Below the pieces are notes generated by a model, which worked only from the letters and a program-made list of their open reading frames with translations, ran no database searches and was not told where the DNA came from. DNA of 7,197 nt from Campylobacterales bacterium (GTDB taxonomy: Bacteria > Campylobacterota > Campylobacteria > Campylobacterales > JALSKU01), in the NCBI GenBank assembly GCA_027038235.1, contig JALVXV010000284.1, forward strand, positions 1 through 7,197, written 5' to 3'. Positions 1 through 5,319 of the stretch are shown here, one piece after another. Numbering within the stretch: the first letter of the stretch is position 1; each line of letters starts with the position of its first letter. The position numbers and the translations under genes were made by a program.

Positions 1-374
1 GATTTGATAAGATAGGCTAACATTAGCAAAAATGCCGGTTTAAATAGTTCTGAGGGTTGGATAGTAAAATTGACAAATGGTATCTCAAGCCATCTTCTAG
101 CTCCCAATTTAACAACACCAAAAAAATCAACACTAACAAGTAAAATAATACCTGCCCAATATAAAAAAGGAATAAGCCAGTCAACTTTTCTAATAGGCAT
201 GATAAAGGCGACAAAAAAGGCAATAAAACCTATACTAAAATAGACAAGCTGCTTATATGCAAGTGTTTGATTTGCCTCTTTTACTAGGTAAAATGATAAA
301 ATGACTATCGGTATGACCAAAATAGGTATAACAAAGTCAAAATGTGTTAAAATTCGTCTATCAATTTGCAACAA
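1..374 (-). CDS. rodA: Rod-shape peptidoglycan glycosyltransferase RodA (SEDS family), N-terminal part
   Basis: Partial gene: 124 codons from the start, with the rest beyond the left edge. SEDS proteins polymerise lipid II glycan strands in the inner membrane. RodA does this with its PBP2 partner during cell elongation. The translation begins with a short DRRILTHFD cytoplasmic head, then hydrophobic helices at about residues 13-33, 42-60 and 66-84. The family hallmark GARRW follows at 91-95 and QPSEL at 106-110, leading into the next helix. The catalytic Asp of the family lies in the missing part. Two adjacent TTG codons (374-372 and 371-369) can serve as start. An in-frame TAA lies just upstream, and an AAGG (minus strand, 385-382) sits 7 bases before the first TTG, which I therefore chose. 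FtsW is the alternative paralogue. RodA is preferred because of the head sequence and because mrdB/rodA is divergent from this same operon in Campylobacter (recalled, not searched). Confidence 0.87.
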   Translation of the reverse strand, partial: MLQIDRRILTHFDFVIPILVIPIVILSFYLVKEANQTLAYKQLVYFSIGFIAFFVAFIMPIRKVDWLIPFLYWAGIILLVSVDFFGVVKLGARRWLEIPFVNFTIQPSELFKPAFLLMLAYLIK

Positions 375-390
375 AAGTTAGCCTTATTAA

Positions 391-422
391 GAGCTAAGAG
401 CTAAGAGCTAAGAGCTAAGAGC
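391..422. repeat. 7-bp tandem repeat, four full copies plus four bases
   Basis: The unit GAGCTAA occurs perfectly at 391-397, 398-404, 405-411 and 412-418, followed by GAGC at 419-422. On the minus strand it reads TTAGCTC. The array begins 17 bases upstream of the rodA start codon and lies in noncoding DNA between the divergent rodA and pseudouridine synthase genes. I do not see the unit repeated elsewhere in the window. Heptameric short tandem repeats are a recognised class in some bacterial genomes, such as the cyanobacterial STRR sequences. No function is shown by the sequence itself. Copy number could vary by slippage and would then change spacing in the rodA upstream region. Confidence 0.95.
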
Positions 423-465
423 CTCATTTTGACTCTATGCTCTTAATCCTGTAGCTCTTGGCTTA
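395..465. repeat. Imperfect inverted repeat formed by the heptamer array and a degenerate inverted copy
   Basis: TAAGAGC at 416-422 is complementary to GCTCTTA at 439-445, with a 16-base loop between. AAGAGCTA at 403-410 is complementary to TAGCTCTT at 452-459, and TAAG at 395-398 to CTTA at 462-465. Intervening bases (411-415 against 446-451, 399-402 against 460-461) do not pair. The right arm can be read as a decayed, inverted version of the heptamer array. It could form an interrupted hairpin or cruciform. It is not followed by a T-run suited to a terminator for either flanking gene, since both genes point away from it. Confidence 0.65.
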
Positions 466-470
466 TTGGA

Positions 471-484
471 TTTTTTAGTTTAAT
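471..484 (+). promoter_or_regulatory. Probable sigma-70-type promoter for the rightward operon
   Basis: A T-run ending in AG (TTTTTTAG, 471-478) is immediately followed by TTTAAT (479-484), which matches TATAAT at five of six positions. Campylobacterota housekeeping promoters typically have a T-rich stretch ahead of the -10 box and no clear -35 box, and this fits. A start of transcription near 490-492 would give a very short leader that still contains the AAAAAGGGA ribosome-binding site (492-500). The same T-run-AG plus -10 layout recurs before pyrH, which supports both calls. Neighbouring hexamers such as AATTAT (482-487) are alternative -10 boxes. Confidence 0.5.
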
Positions 485-504
485 TATACATAAAAAGGGA
501 TAAA

Positions 505-1458
505 TTGGAGTTTATATCACAAAGTGGAAGAGTTGATAAAGTTTTACAACAGCACTTAAAAACTACAAGAAATCAAGTAGAGCATTTTATAAAAGAGGGC
601 AATATAAAGGTTGATGGAAAAGTTGTAACAAAATGTGGATATAAACTAAAAGGTGGAGAAAAGATAGAGTATGATATAAAAAAAGCAGAGCAAAAAAAAG
701 AGTATAAGATAGACTTTGATGTAGAAAAACTATATGAAGATGAGGATATTCTTATCATAAATAAGCCACCCTTTTTGACAGTACACCCAGCTTTAAGTGT
801 AAAAGAGCCAACTCTTGTAGATTGGTTAAAAAAGGAAGATATCTCACTCTCAACCATAAGTGGCAAAGAGAGACATGGCATAGTTCATAGGATTGATAAG
901 CAAACAAGCGGAGCTTTGGTGATAGCAAAAAATAATGAAGCTCATCTTGCTCTTTCAAAACAGTTAGAAGATAAAAGCATGGGCAGATACTACCTTGCTA
1001 TCATTGATACCCCTTTAAAAGATAATATAATAGTAGAAAAAAGTATAGCAAGAAATAGAAAAAATAGACTTAAAATGGCTATAGATGAAAAAGGAAGAGT
1101 TGCAAAGAGTGCCTTTTTAAAACTTACAACTTCCAAAACAGAAAAAAGTGAATTAATTGCAGCAAAACTTTTTACAGGAAGAACACACCAAATAAGAGTT
1201 CATCTAAATGCTATCTCTCGACATATTTTAGGTGATGATTTATACGGTTTTAAGAGCAAAGAGGGTAAAATAAAAAGAGTAATGTTACATGCTTATATCA
1301 TCTATCTTGTTCATCCAAGAAACAACAAGAGGATAGTTGTAAAAGCACCTTTGTTAGATGATTTTAGAGAGGTTTTAGAAAAAAAATTTATAATGGAGAG
1401 AGTATATGAAAAGATTGATGTTGATTATATCATCCATAGTTTTGACACTATTTTTTAG
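505..1458 (+). CDS. RluA/RluD-family 23S rRNA (or tRNA) pseudouridine synthase
   Basis: A 317-residue enzyme converting specific uridines in structured RNA to pseudouridine in the cytoplasm. An S4 RNA-binding domain occupies about residues 1-60. The catalytic domain follows, with NKPPFLTVHPA near 86-96 and the HRID motif at 128-131, where Asp131 is the expected catalytic residue. Further family motifs are GRTHQIRVHL at 225-234, LHAY at 261-264 and APLLDDF at 281-287. Length and domain order match RluA-type enzymes with an S4 domain (RluC/RluD-like), but which RNA site it modifies cannot be read from sequence. The TTG start at 505 is chosen because AAGGG (495-499) sits 5 bases before it and no earlier in-frame start follows the probable promoter. 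The last ~18 codons overlap the signal peptide of the next gene in another frame. That tail follows an A8 tract (1379-1386) and looks like an extension beyond the usual fold. The gene probably starts the operon. Confidence 0.9.
   Translation: MEFISQSGRVDKVLQQHLKTTRNQVEHFIKEGNIKVDGKVVTKCGYKLKGGEKIEYDIKKAEQKKEYKIDFDVEKLYEDEDILIINKPPFLTVHPALSVKEPTLVDWLKKEDISLSTISGKERHGIVHRIDKQTSGALVIAKNNEAHLALSKQLEDKSMGRYYLAIIDTPLKDNIIVEKSIARNRKNRLKMAIDEKGRVAKSAFLKLTTSKTEKSELIAAKLFTGRTHQIRVHLNAISRHILGDDLYGFKSKEGKIKRVMLHAYIIYLVHPRNNKRIVVKAPLLDDFREVLEKKFIMERVYEKIDVDYIIHSFDTIF
1395..1400 (+). promoter_or_regulatory. Ribosome-binding site for the FN3 lipoprotein, inside the synthase gene
   Basis: GGAGAG ends 5 bases before the ATG at 1406. 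It lies within the 3' coding region of the upstream gene and decides the start that yields a complete lipoprotein signal peptide. Ribosomes finishing the upstream gene would pass over it, so initiation here could be reduced by, or coupled to, upstream translation. Confidence 0.75.
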
Positions 1459-2656
1459 TGCCTGTCAAAATGTAGTACCTACACCACCAAAAAGGGTAGT
1501 AGATCCAAATATGCCAAGAGTTAAAAATATCAAGATATTAACAGATATGACTGAGATAGCTTTTGAGTGGAGTGCTGTATATACTGCAAATATAAAGGGG
1601 TACCATATATATAGATCAGATCCTTTAAAAAAGGATGGCAAACTGCACTTGATAGCTACTATTGATGATAGATATGTATCTCACTATGTTGATACAAAAT
1701 TGATTCCAGGAACTACATATTATTATAGGATATCCACATTTGCTAAAGAAAATAGGGAGTCTGCACCTAGCAATGTAGTAGAGGCTAAAACTCTACCTTT
1801 GTTATCCTCAGTTCCATTTATAAAAGCTATTTCTGGTTTGCCTCATAGGATAAAGATCATATGGAGACCCCATCCAAGTCCTAGAGTGGAGGCATATATC
1901 ATACAAAGAAATGATCTTACTGATCTTAAATGGAGTGATATAAAGACAATAGAGGGAAGGTTAAATGCTGAATATATTGATAAAGGTTTAAAGGATAATA
2001 AAAGTTACAGATATAGAGTAAAGGTTAAAACTTATGATGGTATCATCTCTACTCCAAGCGATGTAGTAGAGGGCAATACAAAGCCTCTACCTCCGATGGT
2101 ATCATCTCTAAAAGCAAGTAGAGATCTTCCAAAGAGGATAGAGGTTACTTGGCAAAAAAGTCCAAAAAAGGATGTTGTATATTATAATGTCTATAGAGCT
2201 ATAACACCATATCTTTTTTATAAATATTTAGCAAAGACAGCTGATAATAAATTTGTTGATATGATAGGTGAAGATGGAGTTGCTAGATATTATAAAGTAA
2301 CAGCAGTTGATAATGAAGGGCTTGAGTCCTTAAAGCAAGAAAATCCTGTCATGGGAACAACACTAAAAAAGCCTGAAAGTCCAGTCTTGGTAGATGTTTC
2401 AATGGATGGAAATTATGTAAAGATAGTATGGAAAAGGGGTGATAATAGAGCAAAGAAATATACTGTAATCAAGACTTTTAATGAGGGATTTTCTTCAAAA
2501 AAGATAAAGTATGTAAATATATATAGCAATACCTATATAGACAAGGAGATTGTTCCTGGAAAAAGCTATTCATACTCTGTTATAGCAGTAGATAAGTATG
2601 GCATAGAATCTAAACCAGCAGAGGAGATTAGTATAGATGTGCCAAAAAGAGGATAG
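1406..2656 (+). CDS. flpA: FlpA-like fibronectin type III repeat lipoprotein
   Basis: A 416-residue exported lipoprotein. The N-terminus is a classic type II signal: Lys-Arg, a hydrophobic core, then FSAC with Cys20 as the lipidated residue. Gln at position 21 would favour outer-membrane placement under the E. coli Lol rule, though this is not proven here. Four fibronectin type III-like repeats follow at about 38-130, 133-226, 231-320 and 323-413. Each has the B-strand Trp (W55, W153, W249, W342), a Tyr-x-hydrophobic-x-Arg/Lys segment and a YxYxVxAxDxxGxES-like end, linked by Pro-rich joints. C. jejuni FlpA (Cj1279c), encoded in the same position next to trmB, is a fibronectin-binding adhesin whose binding site was mapped to WRPHPDFRV in its second repeat. 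Here the second repeat has WRPHPSPRV at 153-161. Orthology by position and architecture is strong. The adhesin function is known only for C. jejuni, and an environmental relative may use the protein for something else. The gene overlaps the upstream one by 53 bases. Confidence 0.85.
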   Translation: MKRLMLIISSIVLTLFFSACQNVVPTPPKRVVDPNMPRVKNIKILTDMTEIAFEWSAVYTANIKGYHIYRSDPLKKDGKLHLIATIDDRYVSHYVDTKLIPGTTYYYRISTFAKENRESAPSNVVEAKTLPLLSSVPFIKAISGLPHRIKIIWRPHPSPRVEAYIIQRNDLTDLKWSDIKTIEGRLNAEYIDKGLKDNKSYRYRVKVKTYDGIISTPSDVVEGNTKPLPPMVSSLKASRDLPKRIEVTWQKSPKKDVVYYNVYRAITPYLFYKYLAKTADNKFVDMIGEDGVARYYKVTAVDNEGLESLKQENPVMGTTLKKPESPVLVDVSMDGNYVKIVWKRGDNRAKKYTVIKTFNEGFSSKKIKYVNIYSNTYIDKEIVPGKSYSYSVIAVDKYGIESKPAEEISIDVPKRG

Positions 2657-2665
2657 TCTAAGCTA

Positions 2666-3838
2666 ATGCCCAATGTTCACACAAAAAAGGGTGTTTTACT
2701 CGATTTGCCATATAAATTTAATGGTTTTGCTTTTGAGTTTATAGCTAGGTCAAAATATGACAACTTGATATTGGTTAGATGTGAGGATGAAAGTTTTTTT
2801 TTATCTCTAGTTGAAAAGGATGAGAAGTTTTTAATAAAAGCTGATAAATTAACAAGACCAACAAATGTAAAAATTTTACAAGATGCCATGAAGGCTTTTG
2901 TTGAAAAAAATAGTTTAGCCATCACCTTTTCGACTATAAATTCAAAAAAGAACCATTTAAAAAGGAGATCTAAATTTTTAAAGGATATTAAAGATTTTAT
3001 AGGATTTAAAAGTAAAAGTGATTTTGAGATAGAGATAGGTTTTGGAAGTGGAAGACATTTATTGCATAAAGCTAAGGAAAATTCACAAAAGATTTTTCTG
3101 GGCATTGAGATACATAAGCCCTCAATAGAGCAGGTTTTAAAGCAGTGTCAGTTACAAAATATTGAAAATATTATGATATTGGATTATGATGCCAGGATAG
3201 CACTTGAGGTGCTAGAATCAAATAGTGTCGATAAAATTTATGTACATTTTCCAGTACCTTGGGATAAAAAACCCCACAGAAGAGTGATAAGTAGGGATTT
3301 TTTAGAAGTTACTTTAAGGATTTTAAAAAGGGGTGGGAAATTGGAGCTTAGAACTGATAGTGAAAACTATTTTAGATATGCTTATGAACTATTTTTATCT
3401 TTAAATAGGTGTGATTTTAGTGTAAAAAAAAATATAAATATAGAAGTATCTAGCAAATATGAAGATAGATGGAAAAAGATGAAAAAAAATATATATGAAA
3501 TCAATTTGACAAATTTAGAAAACTCTAGCAAAAAGGAGATTTGTGAGATTGAGGATTTTGATATAGAGGTTGATTTTAAAAGGATATATAAAAACTTTAC
3601 CAATAAAACTATAAAAAAAGATGGATATTTTGTTCATTTTGAAAATATTTATAAGATTGATAATAATTCAGGTATTTTAAAGCTCTCCTTTGGAGCATAT
3701 GATAGGGCTGAACATAAATATTTGCTTATTGAAGGTGGTAGGGCATCCTATCTTCCAAATAGAGTTTTGCCAATATGGCAAAATAGAGAGTCAAACAAAG
3801 TAGTGGCTACCTATTTAAAAGGATTTTTAGATGAATGA
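2666..3838 (+). CDS. trmB: tRNA (guanine-N7)-methyltransferase TrmB, long Campylobacterota form
   Basis: A 390-residue protein that would transfer methyl from S-adenosylmethionine to N7 of G46 in the tRNA variable loop. The methyltransferase core spans about residues 118-282. It contains SAM motif I EIGFGSGRHL at 123-132, GIEIHKPSI at 146-154, the family signature FPVPWDKKPHRRVI at 195-208, RTDSENYF at 229-236 and the closing SKYEDRWKK region near 263-271. E. coli TrmB is about 239 residues. The extra length here is an N-terminal region of about 115 residues and a C-terminal region of about 105 residues, neither of which I can assign to a known domain. From memory the C. jejuni protein is similarly long. 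The usual PDPW of the signature reads PVPW. ATG 2666 lies 9 bases after the previous stop. An AGAGGA (2648-2653) is 12 bases upstream, a somewhat long spacing. The end overlaps ftsE by 8 bases. The gene holds T9, A9 and A8 tracts. Confidence 0.92.
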   Translation: MPNVHTKKGVLLDLPYKFNGFAFEFIARSKYDNLILVRCEDESFFLSLVEKDEKFLIKADKLTRPTNVKILQDAMKAFVEKNSLAITFSTINSKKNHLKRRSKFLKDIKDFIGFKSKSDFEIEIGFGSGRHLLHKAKENSQKIFLGIEIHKPSIEQVLKQCQLQNIENIMILDYDARIALEVLESNSVDKIYVHFPVPWDKKPHRRVISRDFLEVTLRILKRGGKLELRTDSENYFRYAYELFLSLNRCDFSVKKNINIEVSSKYEDRWKKMKKNIYEINLTNLENSSKKEICEIEDFDIEVDFKRIYKNFTNKTIKKDGYFVHFENIYKIDNNSGILKLSFGAYDRAEHKYLLIEGGRASYLPNRVLPIWQNRESNKVVATYLKGFLDE

Positions 3839-4514
3839 AGAGAAAAGTAGTGTAATCGTAGCTGAAAATCTTTCGCTCTCATATAAAAAAAATGAACCAA
3901 TTTTGCAAAATATTACTCTTAATGTAAAGACAAAAGATTTTATATTTATAACCGGAAAAAGTGGTAGTGGCAAATCAACTTTTTTAAAGTCTCTTTATGC
4001 AGCTTTGCTACCAAGAGAGGGGAGGTTAAATGTATGCGGAATAGAGTTGAACAATATTTCAGCCTCCAATAAAAATTTTCTAAGAAAGCATTTAGGAGTG
4101 GTTTTTCAAGATTATAAACTCATAGATAGCTGGACGATAGAGAAAAATGTAATGCTTCCTCTATTTATAGCAGGTTTTTCAAAGGATGTATGCCTCTCAC
4201 AAGCCCACAAACTTTTAAAACATGTAAAGCTTTTACATAAGGCTGATAAGTATCCTCTTGAACTTAGTGGTGGGGAGCAACAACGAGCAGCTGTAGCAAG
4301 GGCATTAGCACACAATCCTGTCCTTATCCTTGCTGATGAGCCTACAGGTAATTTAGATGATTATTCAAGCGGTGTTATATGGGGTTTGCTAAAGGGTGCA
4401 AATGAACAGCTTGGAACTACTATAGTAACTGTTACTCATAGAATACCCTCACTCTTAAGGGTAGGCTATAGGCACTTTATTATTGAAAATGGAGGCATGG
4501 ATGAAATTTGTTAG
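3831..4514 (+). CDS. ftsE: Cell division ATP-binding protein FtsE
   Basis: A 227-residue ABC ATPase that sits at the cytoplasmic face of FtsX. ATP hydrolysis is transmitted through FtsX to switch on periplasmic peptidoglycan hydrolysis at the division site. All nucleotide-binding elements are intact: Walker A GKSGSGKST at 42-50, Q-loop Gln93 in VFQDYKLI, signature LSGGEQQR at 145-152, Walker B VLILADEP at 164-171 with Glu170 as catalytic base, the D-loop GNLDD at 173-177 and switch His203. The VFQDYKL segment and the length close to the E. coli protein (222 residues) favour FtsE over LolD or MacB-type ATPases, and the ftsX neighbour settles it. The ATG at 3831 overlaps the trmB stop by 8 bases. 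AAAAGGA (3817-3823) lies 7 bases upstream. The 3' end overlaps ftsX by 14 bases, implying coupled synthesis of the pair. Confidence 0.95.
   Translation: MNEEKSSVIVAENLSLSYKKNEPILQNITLNVKTKDFIFITGKSGSGKSTFLKSLYAALLPREGRLNVCGIELNNISASNKNFLRKHLGVVFQDYKLIDSWTIEKNVMLPLFIAGFSKDVCLSQAHKLLKHVKLLHKADKYPLELSGGEQQRAAVARALAHNPVLILADEPTGNLDDYSSGVIWGLLKGANEQLGTTIVTVTHRIPSLLRVGYRHFIIENGGMDEIC
4491..4495 (+). promoter_or_regulatory. Ribosome-binding site fixing the ftsX start
   Basis: A strong GGAGG inside the last codons of ftsE lies 5 bases before the ATG at 4501. In-frame TTG 4483 and ATG 4489 are upstream of, or overlap, this site and lack a comparable one, so ATG 4501 is the supported start. Confidence 0.8.
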
Positions 4515-5319
4515 ATACCATATTTCCATAATACTACCTCTGTTTTTACTACTTTTTTCTATTGAGAGTTTCTTTGTTTTAAAGGGGGTTATAGATAATT
4601 ATGAAAAGAGATTGAGTAGTGAATACTCTATAGTAGTAGTATCAAAAGTACCATTGGATGAGAAGAGTATCAAAAAAGATATAAAATATTTTTACTCTAT
4701 GAAACTAAGTGATATCGATAGTTTAACCAACTCTCTTAAAAGTAGTATAGGAGATAAAAATCTCCAAAAGTTAAAAAATGCCCTCCCTCTTTTTTATTCG
4801 ATAAAGTTAGAACATTTACCAACTCAAGAAGAGATAGATGAACTTAAAAGTAGATTGCTAAAATATACAGGAGTAGAAAAGGTCGCTACATTTAAAAAAA
4901 GTTATAATAAATTTTACAATTTTTTACTCTTTGATAAAACATTGTTAAAATATTTTACAGTTTTAGTTATGATTATTGTACTTTTGCTTATTATAAAACA
5001 GGCTGAAGTATGGATATTTGAGCATAAGCAAAGATTTGAGATCATGTCGATACTTGGGGCTCCATTTTGGATGAAGAGTGCCATGCTTTATAGAGTAGTG
5101 ATAGTTGATGCCATCATTAGCTCAATAAGTGTTTGGGCGATATTCTTTTATCTCTTAAATAGTGCAAAATTTATCTCATATTTTGAAAAGATGGGTGTTA
5201 AACTCCCAGAATTTAACTGGCTAAAAGAGGGAGGAGTGCTTTTGGCAATAGGCATAGTCGTCTCTATTGTATCAGTAACTTTTGCAATTTTACAACTCAA
5301 TAAAGAAGAGCAAATTTGA
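4501..5319 (+). CDS. ftsX: Cell division membrane protein FtsX
   Basis: A 272-residue inner-membrane partner of FtsE. The protein shows the FtsX plan: a short cytoplasmic head, TM1 at about residues 7-28, a periplasmic domain of about 120 residues (29-148), then TM2 (149-168), a cytoplasmic loop, TM3 (194-220) and TM4 (244-266). The loop after TM2 carries FEIMSILGAPFWM at about 179-191, matching the conserved EI-LxLLGA segment of FtsX and related permease domains that contacts the ATPase. The periplasmic domain is where FtsX binds its hydrolase activator (EnvC in E. coli), and an EnvC-like gene follows directly. The start at 4501 is preferred over 4483/4489 because of a GGAGG 5 bases upstream. 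It overlaps ftsE by 14 bases and the next gene by 4. The periplasmic domain itself has little recognisable sequence, which is normal for this fast-evolving region. Confidence 0.9.
   Translation: MKFVRYHISIILPLFLLLFSIESFFVLKGVIDNYEKRLSSEYSIVVVSKVPLDEKSIKKDIKYFYSMKLSDIDSLTNSLKSSIGDKNLQKLKNALPLFYSIKLEHLPTQEEIDELKSRLLKYTGVEKVATFKKSYNKFYNFLLFDKTLLKYFTVLVMIIVLLLIIKQAEVWIFEHKQRFEIMSILGAPFWMKSAMLYRVVIVDAIISSISVWAIFFYLLNSAKFISYFEKMGVKLPEFNWLKEGGVLLAIGIVVSIVSVTFAILQLNKEEQI

Noticed and set aside
23..223. A 66-codon minus-strand hydrophobic reading frame
   Set aside because: It is an alternative frame of the rodA coding region, whose own frame gives clear SEDS motifs over the same bases.
391..422. A CRISPR array
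   Set aside because: The 7-base units are contiguous with no spacers, so this is a simple tandem repeat.
395..465. A rho-independent terminator in the divergent intergenic region
   Set aside because: No gene ends here on either strand. The stem is interrupted, and the T-run at 471-476 is better explained as part of a promoter.
573..881. A 102-codon minus-strand frame antisense to the pseudouridine synthase
   Set aside because: Its Ser/Phe-rich composition and the lack of a domain or ribosome-binding site mark it as a shadow of the catalytic gene on the other strand.
2677..3105. A 142-codon minus-strand reading frame antisense to trmB
   Set aside because: It mirrors AT-rich trmB sequence, has Phe/Leu/Ser-rich composition typical of antisense frames, no recognisable motif, and overlaps a well-supported gene.
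4483..4500. A longer FtsX with start at TTG 4483 or ATG 4489
   Set aside because: The GGAGG at 4491-4495 would lie within the coding sequence, while it is ideally placed for ATG 4501. The extra six residues are not typical of FtsX N-termini.
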